Assembly: GCA_023390955.1 (NCBI GenBank)
Contig: JAEWBW010000346.1
Coordinates: forward strand, 1 to 21,901
Direction of reading: 5' to 3'
Length of the DNA stretch: 21,901 bases
Source of the DNA: Pseudomonadota bacterium
Lineage (GTDB): Bacteria; Pseudomonadota; Alphaproteobacteria; Rhizobiales; Xanthobacteraceae
A model generated the notes under the pieces. It had not been told where the DNA came from, made no database searches, and worked only from the letters and a program-made list of their open reading frames with translations. Positions within the stretch are counted from its first letter, which is position 1. Each line of letters opens with the position of its first letter. Below are positions 14,977-21,901 of this stretch, in pieces. The position numbers were made by a program, and so were the translations under genes.

Positions 14977-15076
14977 AGAAATAACGAAAGCGCGATCTCA
15001 TCGCGCTCCGGGAATAGCGGTGATCAGGCGGGGTTGCCCTGATTGATCGCCGCAACCGCCCTGGAGGGACAAGGCC

Positions 15077-15703
15077 ATGCCGAAGCTGAACAAGTGGATG
15101 CCACGCGCCGTCGTGGCCGCATTTGCGACCTGTATCCTGGTTTCATCCGTCTCGGCGCAGCAGGCGCCGACGGTCCGCATCCGCGGCGCCATCGAGAGCG
15201 TCGACGGCAACATGCTCGGCATCAAGACCCGCGAGGGCAACGATGTGAAGGTGCGCATGACCGACAACGTCGCGGTGTTCGCGGTGGTCAAGACCTCGTT
15301 GTCGGAGATCAAGGACGGGTCCTATATCGGCGTCACCGGCATGCCGGAGCCCGACGGCACCCAGCGGGCGATCGCGGTGCACATCTTCCCGGAGAACCAG
15401 CGCGGCGCCGCCGAAGGGTTTCGCCCCTGGGATGCGCGCACCAATTCGACCATGACCAATGCGACCGTGGCGCAGACGGTCAAGGGCACCGATGGCCAGA
15501 ACATCCTGGTCAAGTACAAGGACGGCGAGAAGAAGGTGGTGGTGCCGCCGGATACGCCGATCGTCACCTTCGTCGCCAGCGACAAGTCCGAGGTGAAGCC
15601 GGGCGCCAAGCTGATCATCTTCGGCGCGGCAAAGAAGGACGACGGCTCGCTCGAAGCCAACCGCATCAATGTCGGCCGCGACGGGATCACGCCGCCGATG
15701 TGA
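15077..15703 (+). CDS. secreted DUF5666-like protein, paralogue 2
   Basis: This 208-aa protein has a signal peptide (likely cleavage after VSA27, before QQ). Its mature part aligns end to end with the preceding gene product: RIRGAIESVDGNMLGIKTRE, SLSEIKDGSYIGVTGMPEPD, NATVAQTVKGTDGQNILVKY and the C-terminus VGRDGITPPM. Both are 208 aa, and by eye more than half of the positions are identical. GGAGGG precedes the ATG by about ten bases. A 155-base gap holding a repeat separates the two. It is likely periplasmic, of unknown role. Conserved blocks include NSTMTNATV, LVKYKDGEKKV and PVTF/PIVTF. Confidence 0.8.
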   Translation: MPKLNKWMPRAVVAAFATCILVSSVSAQQAPTVRIRGAIESVDGNMLGIKTREGNDVKVRMTDNVAVFAVVKTSLSEIKDGSYIGVTGMPEPDGTQRAIAVHIFPENQRGAAEGFRPWDARTNSTMTNATVAQTVKGTDGQNILVKYKDGEKKVVVPPDTPIVTFVASDKSEVKPGAKLIIFGAAKKDDGSLEANRINVGRDGITPPM

Positions 15704-15730
15704 GGCGGTGAGCTGTCGCTACATCCCCGG

Positions 15731-15873
15731 TGTCGTCCCGGCGAAGGCCGGGACCCATACCGCGTGATCTATCGATAAGCTCTGGTGCTGGTACCGCGCG
15801 AAGGCTTGGTAACGACGAGCCTTCGCCAAACCACTCCCTGTGGTTATGGGTCCCGGCCTTCGCCGGGACGACA
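15731..15873. repeat. 143-bp element with 29-bp inverted arms (family C, copy 2)
   Basis: The left arm (15731-15759) and right arm (15845-15873) are perfect reverse complements. The interior matches copy 1 (2018-2146) when reversed. Like copy 1, it lies between convergent gene ends: paralogue 2 on the plus strand and lldD on the minus strand. Confidence 0.87.
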
Positions 15874-15911
15874 GCGGTGATTGTCGCGACGACTTTAGCT
15901 GCGCCGACGCC

Positions 15912-17048
15912 TCACACCGCGATGATGTGATCGCCGATCTCTTCGACCCGGTTGACGCCGCACAGGCCCATGGTTGTGAGCAGCTCTTTCTGGATGATGT
16001 CGATCGCCTTGGCGACGCCGGCCTGGCCGCCGGCCCCGAGGCCATAGGCGTAGGCGCGGCCGATCATGCACGACTTTGCGCCGAGCGCGAGCGCGCGCAT
16101 CACGTCCTGGCCGGAGCGGATGCCGCCGTCGAACATGATCTCCATCTTCTCACCGACCGCATCGGCGATCTCGGGCAGCACCTCGATCGAGGACGGTGCG
16201 CCGTCGAGCTGGCGGCCACCATGGTTGGAGACGACGAGCGCCTGCGCGCCGGTCTTGGCGGCTTCCTCGGCGTCCTCGACGTCCAGAATGCCCTTGATGA
16301 TCAGCTTGCCCGGCCAGATGCTGCGGATCCACTCGACATCCTTCCAGTTCAGCGACGTGTCGAACTGCGACGCAGTCCATTCGGCCAGCCGGTTGAGGTC
16401 CTCGGTGTTCTTGACGTGGCCGGCGATGTTGCCGAAGGTGCGGCGCTTGCCCTGCAGCACGCCGGACACCCAGGCGGGCTTGGTCGCGAAATCGAGGAAT
16501 TTCGACAGCGTCCATTCCGGCGGGATCGTCATGCCGTTCTTGATGTCAGCGTGACGCTGGCCGATCACCTGCAAATCGACCGTCAGCACCAGCGCGCTGC
16601 ACTTCGCGGCGATGGCGCGCTGCACCAGCTCCTTGATGAAGCCGCGGTCCTTCATGACGTAGAGCTGAAACCAGAACGGCTTTTCGACATTGGCGGCGAT
16701 GTCCTCGATCGAGCAGATCGACATCGTCGACTGCGTGAACGGGATGCCGGCGGCCTGTGCGGCGCGGCAGGCGTGGATTTCGCCATCGCCGTGCTGCATG
16801 CCGAGGAGACCGACCGGCGCGAGCATCAGCGGCATGGTCGAGGGCTCGCCGAGGATCGTGGTCGAGGTGTCGCGCTTGGAGACGTCGACCAGGATGCGCT
16901 GGCGGAACTTGATGTTCTGCATGTCGTCGCGGTTGGCGCGCAGCGTTTCCTCGGCGTAGGAGCCGCGGTCGCAATAGTCGAAGAAGGCCTTCGGCACGCG
17001 CTTCTTGTGGAGCACGCGCAGGTCTTCAATGCAGGTGATATGCTTCAT
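15912..17048 (-). CDS. lldD: FMN-dependent alpha-hydroxy-acid dehydrogenase (L-lactate dehydrogenase type)
   Basis: This 378-aa flavoprotein oxidises an L-2-hydroxy acid, most likely L-lactate, to the keto acid and passes electrons to quinone or another acceptor. All active-site residues of the family are visible: Y25 (FDYCDRGSY), Y130 (QLYVMKDRG), D158 (LTVDLQVIGQRH), R165, K252 (LIIKGIL), catalytic base H276 and R279 (SNHGGRQLDG). The FMN phosphate loop is DGGIRSGQDV followed by GAKSCMIGRAYAYG. I chose the ATG at 17048 (MKHITCIEDL) because it matches the family start; 16 further upstream codons are open. Glycolate or mandelate specificity cannot be excluded. It is transcribed alone, away from the 55-aa gene. 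Confidence 0.88.
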   Translation of the reverse strand: MKHITCIEDLRVLHKKRVPKAFFDYCDRGSYAEETLRANRDDMQNIKFRQRILVDVSKRDTSTTILGEPSTMPLMLAPVGLLGMQHGDGEIHACRAAQAAGIPFTQSTMSICSIEDIAANVEKPFWFQLYVMKDRGFIKELVQRAIAAKCSALVLTVDLQVIGQRHADIKNGMTIPPEWTLSKFLDFATKPAWVSGVLQGKRRTFGNIAGHVKNTEDLNRLAEWTASQFDTSLNWKDVEWIRSIWPGKLIIKGILDVEDAEEAAKTGAQALVVSNHGGRQLDGAPSSIEVLPEIADAVGEKMEIMFDGGIRSGQDVMRALALGAKSCMIGRAYAYGLGAGGQAGVAKAIDIIQKELLTTMGLCGVNRVEEIGDHIIAV

Positions 17049-17154
17049 GATGGACGTTCCCCGGCCCGGTCTTGCATCAGAGGATTTCATCGTCATCTAG
17101 CATGGTTGGATGCGCAGCCAAATCGTTTGCCAGATCGTTTTCAAGGAAGGCGCC

Positions 17155-17322
17155 ATGTCGAAGCCGCACAGCGAACCGACGTCCGAGGAGATCAAGGAAA
17201 AGCGCCGGCTCGACGAGGCGCTGGAAGAGGGGCTGGAGGAGACCTTCCCCGGCTCCGATCCCGTCAACGTCACCCAGCCGCCGCCGAGCCGCCAGGATGG
17301 CCATGTGAAGCGAACGGACTAG
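17155..17322 (+). CDS. 55-aa acidic conserved small protein with FPGSDP motif
   Basis: This small charged protein reads MSKPHSEPTSEEIKEKRRLD, then EALEEGLEETFPGSDPVNVT, then QPPPSRQDGHVKRTD. It has no membrane segment or signal peptide. The central helix and the ETFPxSDP-(V/I)-x-(V/I)-TQPPP motif are familiar from small uncharacterised alphaproteobacterial proteins. AAGGAAGG stands just before the ATG at 17155, a strong ribosome binding site that decides this start over the longer frame from 17110. It diverges from lldD, with 106 bases between the two starts. No function is known to me. Confidence 0.75.
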   Translation: MSKPHSEPTSEEIKEKRRLDEALEEGLEETFPGSDPVNVTQPPPSRQDGHVKRTD

Positions 17323-17541
17323 GCCGGGTTCCGCCTCGTTCCGGCTGTTAAGAAATAAGTCAAATATTATCAATGGCTTGCGGGGGCGGCATTGTCCCCG
17401 GTTCCGTAATGATTCATCATATTTTTTGAAGCCAAGTTAGCCGCGCAGGCATTATAAGACCCCAGCAAATCAGGGATGCGGGGCCCGTTCGGGCCACTCG
17501 TAGTTGTTTTGGGGCTCCCTGGTTGTTGCGTGGGGGACGAT
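17323..17541. other. AT-rich leader of glmM
   Basis: Between the 55-aa gene and glmM lies an AT-rich patch (about 17345-17460), where the glmM promoter most likely sits. No clean -35/-10 pair with normal spacing was found. A perfect GGCCCG-TT-CGGGCC mini-hairpin lies at 17482-17495, and GGGGGA just before 17542 is the ribosome binding site. Confidence 0.4.
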
Positions 17542-18885
17542 ATGAGCCGCAAATATTTCGGCACCGATGGCATTCGGGGCCGCGCCAATGGACTGATCAC
17601 GCCGGAGCTCGCGCTCAAGGTGGGCCAGGCCGCGGGTCTCGCGTTTCAGCGCGGCGATCATCGCCACCGGGTCGTGATCGGCAAGGACACCCGCCTGTCC
17701 GGCTACATGATCGAATACGCGATGGTCGCGGGATTCACCTCGGTAGGCATGGACGTGCTGCTGGTCGGCCCGATGCCGACGCCGGCGGTGGCGATGCTGA
17801 CCAAGTCGATGCGCGCCGACCTCGGCGTGATGATTTCGGCCTCGCACAATCTGTTCGAGGACAACGGCATCAAGCTGTTCGGCCCGCAGGGCTTCAAGCT
17901 CTCCGACGACGTCGAGAAGCAGATCGAGCAGCTGCTCGACGAGCCCATCGAGAAGCGGCTCGCCCAGAGTGCGAGCCTGGGCCGCGCCCGCCGCATCGAC
18001 GGCGTGCACGACCGTTACATCGAATTCGCAAAACGCACGCTGCCGCGCGATCTGTCGCTGGACGGCCTGCGCGTCGTGGTCGATTGCGCCAACGGCGCGG
18101 CCTATCGGGTTGTCCCGGAAGCGCTGTGGGAGTTGGGCGCGGATGTCATTCCGATCGGCGTCGAGCCTGACGGCTTCAACATCAACAAGGAATGCGGCTC
18201 GACCTCGCCGGAAGCGCTGTCGAAGAAGGTGCGCGAGCTGCGCGCCGACATCGGCATCGCGCTCGATGGCGACGCCGATCGCGTCATCCTGGTGGACGAG
18301 CGCGGCCACATCGTCGACGGCGACCAGCTGCTCGCGGTGATCGCGCAGAGCTGGAAGGAGGACGGGCGGCTGTCGCGTCCCGGCATCGTCGCCACCGTGA
18401 TGTCCAATCTCGGCCTGGAGCGTTTTCTCCAGGGGCAGGGGCTCGCGCTCGAGCGCACGCCGGTCGGCGACCGCTACGTGCTCGAGCGAATGCTGAGCGG
18501 CGGCTACAATCTCGGCGGCGAGCAGTCCGGCCACATCATCCTGTCGGACTATGCCACCACCGGCGACGGCTTCGTCGCCGCCCTGCAGGTGCTGGCCGTG
18601 GTGCAGAAGTCGCGCCGTCCGGTCTCCGAGGTCTGCCACCGCTTCGATCCGCTGCCGCAGATCCTGAAGAACGTCCGCTACAAGAGCGGCAAGCCGCTCG
18701 ACGACAGCGACGTCAAATCCGCGATCTCCGACGGCGAGAAGCGGCTCAACGGCCATGGCCGCCTGCTGATCCGCTCCTCCGGCACCGAGCCCGTGATCCG
18801 GGTGATGGGCGAGGGCGAGGACCGCATCCTGGTCGAGGAAGTCGTCGACACCATCGTCTCCGCGCTGGGACAGGCCGCGGCCTGA
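17542..18885 (+). CDS. glmM: phosphoglucosamine mutase
   Basis: This 447-aa cytoplasmic enzyme converts glucosamine-6-phosphate to glucosamine-1-phosphate, which feeds UDP-GlcNAc for peptidoglycan and lipopolysaccharide. The family motifs are all present: N-terminal KYFGTDGIRG, the phosphoserine loop ISASHN with S101, metal-binding DGDADR (D242, D244, D246), sugar-binding GGEQSGH, and the C-terminal phosphate-binding RSSGTEP. The length is normal. I chose ATG 17542 because the family begins MSRKYFGTDG and GGGGGA precedes it; 22 upstream codons are open but not family-like. In many Rhizobiales glmM follows ftsH or folP; here neither is adjacent. Confidence 0.96.
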   Translation: MSRKYFGTDGIRGRANGLITPELALKVGQAAGLAFQRGDHRHRVVIGKDTRLSGYMIEYAMVAGFTSVGMDVLLVGPMPTPAVAMLTKSMRADLGVMISASHNLFEDNGIKLFGPQGFKLSDDVEKQIEQLLDEPIEKRLAQSASLGRARRIDGVHDRYIEFAKRTLPRDLSLDGLRVVVDCANGAAYRVVPEALWELGADVIPIGVEPDGFNINKECGSTSPEALSKKVRELRADIGIALDGDADRVILVDERGHIVDGDQLLAVIAQSWKEDGRLSRPGIVATVMSNLGLERFLQGQGLALERTPVGDRYVLERMLSGGYNLGGEQSGHIILSDYATTGDGFVAALQVLAVVQKSRRPVSEVCHRFDPLPQILKNVRYKSGKPLDDSDVKSAISDGEKRLNGHGRLLIRSSGTEPVIRVMGEGEDRILVEEVVDTIVSALGQAAA

Positions 18886-18889
18886 GGTC

Positions 18890-19060
18890 TTTCTTACCCT
18901 CCCCTGGAGGGGGAGGGTCGTTCGCGCGCAGCGCGAGCGGGGTGGGGTGATCTCTCCGCTCGGGCAGCATTCGGTGGGGAGAGACCTTCACCCCACCCCG
19001 CAACGCATTGCGCTTCGCTTCATGCGTAGCGACCCTCCCCCTCCAGGGGAGGGTAAGAAA
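18890..19060. repeat. 171-bp element with perfect 31-bp inverted ends (family E)
   Basis: The arms 18890-18920 and 19030-19060 are exact reverse complements. Inside them a second pair of partly complementary GGGGTGGGGTG and CACCCCACCCC blocks makes a nested hairpin. The element begins five bases after the glmM stop codon, so it may also end glmM transcription. It has no coding capacity and looks MITE-like. Confidence 0.9.
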
Positions 19061-19181
19061 GCGGTCTCCCTCAGCCGAAGACGCGCGCATCCCAGCCATC
19101 GGCGATTGGCGGTGGTTCCGCCGCCGCCCGCATCGTAGGAACGGGGTGCGGTGGTTCGCCGCGCCTGCCGGGATCAATGCA

Positions 19182-20426
19182 TTGAACAAGCCTGTCGTCG
19201 TGTCCGAGGAAACGCTGACCGAGCCCGTCGTCGTGAGCGACGTGTCCGCGCTCGCCAAAACCGGGCCGGCCTATGTCGTGCTCGCCGGCATAAGCTTCTC
19301 GCATTTCCTCAACGACACCATGCAGTCGTTGATCGCTTCGGTGTATCCGATCCTCAAGGACGCCTACGCACTCGACTTCGCGCAGATCGGCATGATCACG
19401 CTGGCGTTCCAGTTCACGGCCTCGCTGCTGCAGCCTGTGGTCGGGCACTACACCGACAAGAAGGCGCAGCCTTACTCGCTGTCGATCGGCATGGCCTCGA
19501 CCTTCTTCGGCCTTCTGCTGCTCAGCGTCGCGCATCAATATCTGATCATCCTCGTGGCCGCCGCACTCGTCGGTCTCGGCTCGGCGGTGTTTCATCCCGA
19601 ATCCGCCCGCATCGCGCGGCTCGCCTCGGGTGGGCGCTACGGCTTCGCGCAATCCGTCTTCCAGCTCGGCGGCAGCTTCGGCACCTCGATGGGGCCGGTG
19701 CTGGCCGCGCTGATCGTGGTGCCGTTAGGGCAGGGCAGCATCGCCTGGTTCTCGTCGATCGCGTTCCTCGCCATTCTCATTCTCTGGCGCATCGGCCGCT
19801 GGTACGCGCCGCAGATCACGACCAAGCCGGTGAAGCCGCTGCATGCGCATCCGGACGGGCCGAGCTCGCGCCGCGTCCTCCTCGCGCTTGCCGTGCTGGT
19901 CGCGCTGCTGTTCTCGAAGCAGCTCTATGTCTCGAGCCTGTCCAGCTACTACATCTTCTACCTGATCGACCGTTTCGGCGTGTCGACGCAGGCGGCGCAG
20001 ATGTATCTCTTCATCTTCCTCGCAGCGAACGCCGTCGGTGCGTTTCTCGGCGGTCCCCTGGGCGACCGCTTCGGGCGCAAGATCGTGATCTGGATCTCGA
20101 TCCTCGGCGCGTTGCCGTTCACGCTGGCGCTGCCCTATGCGGGCCTCGTCGGCAGCGCGGTGCTGTCGGTGTTCATCGGTCTCATCATCTCCTCGACCAC
20201 GTCCTCGATCATCGTGTTCGCGCAGGAGCTGGTGCCGCATCGCTTCGGCATGATCTCCGGCGTGTTCTTCGGCGTCGCCTTCGGCATCGGGGGGCTCGGT
20301 GCGGCCGTGCTCGGCAAGGTCGCGGACCACACCTCGATCGAGTTCGTCTATCAGATCTGCGCCTATCTGCCGGCGATCGGGCTGCTCGCAATATTCCTGC
20401 CGAATTTGCACAAGCCAGCGCGTTAA
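19182..20426 (+). CDS. fsr: MFS transporter, fosmidomycin resistance (Fsr) family
   Basis: This 414-aa protein has about twelve membrane helices. After a 30-residue polar N-terminus it closely follows the pattern of E. coli Fsr. Matching segments are SHFLNDTMQSLIASVYPILK, then FAQIGMITLAFQFTASLLQPVVGHYTDK (cited only as a pattern), FHPESARIARLASGGRYG, AQSVFQLGGSFGTSMGPVLA, and GDRFGRK in the central loop. It probably exports a small phosphonate or other toxic compound. The start is uncertain: I propose TTG 19182 (MNKPVVVSEETLTEP); the frame is open back to 19008 but that extension runs into repeat DNA. No strong ribosome binding site is visible. Confidence 0.87.
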   Translation: MNKPVVVSEETLTEPVVVSDVSALAKTGPAYVVLAGISFSHFLNDTMQSLIASVYPILKDAYALDFAQIGMITLAFQFTASLLQPVVGHYTDKKAQPYSLSIGMASTFFGLLLLSVAHQYLIILVAAALVGLGSAVFHPESARIARLASGGRYGFAQSVFQLGGSFGTSMGPVLAALIVVPLGQGSIAWFSSIAFLAILILWRIGRWYAPQITTKPVKPLHAHPDGPSSRRVLLALAVLVALLFSKQLYVSSLSSYYIFYLIDRFGVSTQAAQMYLFIFLAANAVGAFLGGPLGDRFGRKIVIWISILGALPFTLALPYAGLVGSAVLSVFIGLIISSTTSSIIVFAQELVPHRFGMISGVFFGVAFGIGGLGAAVLGKVADHTSIEFVYQICAYLPAIGLLAIFLPNLHKPAR

Positions 20427-20553
20427 CGAACGCTCACCCAGCACTCGGCATCTTCAGACATTGTTAGCGATTGCGGCTGGGTCGCCGCATTTTTGCAACG
20501 CTCGCGCCGCATCCGCGCGCCCGTTGCGAAAAAATCAACCTTAAAAATTAGGG

Positions 20554-20568
20554 TTAAGTGGCGCTTAA
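20554..20568. promoter_or_regulatory. CtrA-like box (TTAA-N7-TTAA)
   Basis: TTAA at 20554-20557 and TTAA at 20565-20568 are separated by exactly seven bases, the spacing of the alphaproteobacterial CtrA recognition site. It lies 84 bases before the outer-membrane protein start codon, in an AT-rich stretch that should contain the promoter. Confidence 0.4.
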
Positions 20569-20606
20569 GCATTTGCTGGCATCGTCCTCCCGTGAGTTTC
20601 CAGAAC

Positions 20607-20631
20607 GTGAGGCGCTCGTATTTTGCCTCAC
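20607..20631 (+). promoter_or_regulatory. 5' leader stem-loop of the outer-membrane protein gene
   Basis: GTGAGGC and GCCTCAC form a perfect 7-bp inverted repeat with an 11-base AU-rich loop, ending 20 bases before the start codon and just ahead of the AAGGACG ribosome binding site. It may stabilise or regulate the mRNA leader. Confidence 0.4.
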
Positions 20632-20651
20632 CGGCCATAAGGACGAAGCCA

Positions 20652-21488
20652 ATGCGTAGCGTTAAGTCTCTCCTTGCCGCGGGTGCGGCATCCCTGATCT
20701 CGTCGATGGCTTTCGCCGCCGACATGCCGATCGCGGCGCCGCCCCCCATGTACGCGCCCCCGCCGGTCGCGGCCGACTTCGGCGGCTGGTATCTGCGTGG
20801 CGATATCGGCATGAGCAATCAGAGCGTGAAGCGCATCGAGAGCGCCGTCGCGGCGACCTATCCGACCACGACGGACGGCCTCGGCTTCGACAGCGCCGGC
20901 ATCTTCGACCTCGGCGCCGGCTATCGCTTCAACAACTGGTTCCGCGCCGACGTGACCGGTCAGTGGCGCGGCCGCGCCAACCTGCACGGCTCCAACACCG
21001 TCTTCTACGGACCGGGCGATATCGGCGTGAACAACTACTCCGGCAGCAAGTCCGAGTGGGTCGTCATGGCCAACGCCTACGTCGATCTCGGCACCTGGTG
21101 GTGCATCACCCCGTTCATCGGCGCCGGTATCGGTAGCTCCTACAACAAGATCAGCGGCTTCCGCGATGACGGCATGCGCTACACCGGCGGCGTGCTGAGC
21201 AACAGCACCACCTACTTTGCCGACAACGGCAAGTGGAATTTCGCCTGGGCCGCTCACGCGGGTCTTGCCTACAAGGTCAACCCCGGCTTCACGGTCGAAC
21301 TGGCCTATAGCTACATGAACCTCGGCGACGGCGCTCCCGGCAACTTCCGCGCCTTCGACAACAGCATCTCGGGCCCGACCTCGATCAAGTTCCGCGACAT
21401 CACCTCGCACGACGTGAAGCTCGGCGTGCGCTGGGATCTCAGCAGCCCGCCGGTCTACGCGCCGCCGCCGCTGATCACCAAGGGCTGA
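20652..21488 (+). CDS. outer-membrane beta-barrel protein (Omp25/31-like)
   Basis: This 278-aa protein has a signal peptide (MRSVKSLLAAGAASLISSMA, cleavage near AFA22). A proline-rich mature N-terminus (ADMPIAAPPPMYAPPPVAAD) follows. The barrel starts at GGWYLRGDIGMS, and amphipathic strands continue through FDLGAGYRFNNWFRADVTGQ, WVVMANAYVDLGTW, PFIGAGIGSSYN, FAWAAHAGLAYKV and FTVELAYSYMNLGD. The last strand is VKLGVRWDL, with a second proline-rich tail. I chose ATG 20652 because it starts the signal peptide and follows AAGGACG. The fold and small-barrel length suit rhizobial Omp25/Omp31-type surface proteins. It has its own leader and terminator, so it is monocistronic. Confidence 0.87.
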   Translation: MRSVKSLLAAGAASLISSMAFAADMPIAAPPPMYAPPPVAADFGGWYLRGDIGMSNQSVKRIESAVAATYPTTTDGLGFDSAGIFDLGAGYRFNNWFRADVTGQWRGRANLHGSNTVFYGPGDIGVNNYSGSKSEWVVMANAYVDLGTWWCITPFIGAGIGSSYNKISGFRDDGMRYTGGVLSNSTTYFADNGKWNFAWAAHAGLAYKVNPGFTVELAYSYMNLGDGAPGNFRAFDNSISGPTSIKFRDITSHDVKLGVRWDLSSPPVYAPPPLITKG

Positions 21489-21530
21489 TCGCAGGCCTGA
21501 TCAGTCAAGCCTGATCGGTTAAGACTTCTT

Positions 21531-21559
21531 AACGGCGCGGGATCATCCCGCGCCGTTTT
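21531..21559 (+). terminator. Rho-independent terminator of the outer-membrane protein gene
   Basis: A perfect 12-bp stem (AACGGCGCGGGA with TCCCGCGCCGTT) around a TCA loop ends in a short T-run. It begins 42 bases after the stop codon. Confidence 0.93.
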
Positions 21560-21627
21560 GCTTTGCGTATTTATCATGGCCCGACAAGACGAAACGGCCC
21601 GACGCAACCATTGGTTAAGGTTAACAG

Positions 21628-21641
21628 GCGATGATCATCGC
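21628..21641. promoter_or_regulatory. 14-bp perfect palindrome upstream of the second outer-membrane gene
   Basis: GCGATGATCATCGC is fully self-complementary and lies 28 bases before the start codon, right after TTAAGGTTAAC. It could be an operator or leader hairpin. Confidence 0.4.
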
Positions 21642-21669
21642 AACAGTTCGAGTCCGATGGAGCGTTGCG

Positions 21670-21901
21670 ATGCGTAGGCTGATGTTGGCTGCAGCGATAT
21701 TGGGGACGGTGTCTGCCGCGCACGCGGCCGACATGCCGGACCTGCCGATCCTGCGCGGCAGCTTCACCGACGGCCTGTCGAAGTCCTCCGTCAATTGGGA
21801 CGGTTTTTACGTCGGCGGTCAGTTCGGCTACGCCACGAGCGAGATCGACTTCAGCCGCGCCCCGAAATCGATGACGGATTTCATGCTGCGCGACAGCATC
21901 C
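21670..21901 (+). CDS. outer-membrane beta-barrel protein, 5' part only
   Basis: This frame is open to the window edge, so only the first 77 residues are seen. It starts MRRLMLAAAILGTVSAAHAA, a signal peptide with cleavage near AHA, then DMPDLPILRGSF and the first barrel strand NWDGFYVGGQFGYATSEIDF. The W-x-G-(F/Y)-Y-x-G-x-x-G-Y pattern is typical of the rhizobial porin-like outer-membrane protein family. GGAG stands shortly before the ATG. It is a neighbour of, but clearly different from, the preceding barrel gene, and the strong terminator between them makes it a separate unit. Confidence 0.82.
   Translation, partial: MRRLMLAAAILGTVSAAHAADMPDLPILRGSFTDGLSKSSVNWDGFYVGGQFGYATSEIDFSRAPKSMTDFMLRDSI

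Noticed and set aside
15840..17351. Plus-strand open frame of about 503 codons
   Set aside because: It is antisense to lldD, whose active-site residues are all present; the plus-strand translation has no family pattern.
17426..17458. TTGAAG and TATAAG as a glmM promoter
   Set aside because: The spacer is 21 bases, too long for a normal sigma-70 promoter.
17470..18756. Minus-strand open frame of about 428 codons
   Set aside because: It is antisense to glmM, whose identity is certain.
19151..20467. Plus-strand open frame of about 438 codons in another frame over fsr
   Set aside because: Arg-rich with no hydrophobic periodicity, while the chosen frame gives a clean twelve-helix transporter.
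1..21901. CRISPR arrays, tRNA or rRNA genes, transposases, toxin-antitoxin or defence genes
   Set aside because: None was seen on either strand. The repeats present are short palindromic intergenic elements, not regularly spaced arrays.

Overview
The window reads as chromosomal DNA of a high-GC alphaproteobacterium. Bradyrhizobium or a close relative in Nitrobacteraceae fits best. The reasons are the Bradyrhizobium-like aspartate aminotransferase, the DUF992 and DUF5666-type secreted proteins, the outer-membrane beta-barrels with proline-rich N-termini, and several palindromic intergenic repeat families that I associate with Bradyrhizobium. This is from recognition alone; no search was run. 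No RNA gene, CRISPR array, transposase, phage module or obvious defence island was seen.

Layout. 1-2146: a TauE/SafE exporter overlapping a 76-aa unknown, then a glutathione S-transferase (GST), with repeats before and after the GST. 2173-6406, minus strand: a Cys-rich CWC protein, an aldo/keto reductase, a GNAT acetyltransferase, an orphan membrane PAS protein, two single-helix membrane microproteins and a second GST. 6407-6903: a long leader with no convincing gene. 6904-14238, plus strand: aatA with a strong terminator, a secreted DUF992 protein, a five-domain EF-G-like GTPase, a small XRE regulator with a visible promoter and operator, a SulP-STAS anion transporter and aroE. 14295-15703: two secreted 208-aa paralogues in tandem. 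15912-17048, minus strand: an FMN-dependent L-lactate dehydrogenase type enzyme. 17155-21488, plus strand: a 55-aa acidic protein, glmM, a fosmidomycin-resistance type MFS transporter and an outer-membrane beta-barrel with a CtrA-like box and a strong terminator. A second beta-barrel gene runs off the right edge.

How the genes fit together. Most are ordinary housekeeping or envelope genes: amino-acid and shikimate metabolism (aatA, aroE), peptidoglycan precursor supply (glmM), lactate oxidation, detoxification (two GSTs, aldo/keto reductase), transport (TauE, SulP, Fsr) and outer-membrane proteins. The best candidates for little-studied biology are the XRE-SulP pair with a palindrome over its -35 box, the EF-G-like GTPase whose catalytic His position is Ser, the tandem secreted paralogues, the two membrane microproteins, and a repeat family present twice, each time between convergent gene ends. 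I found no clear new multi-gene system.
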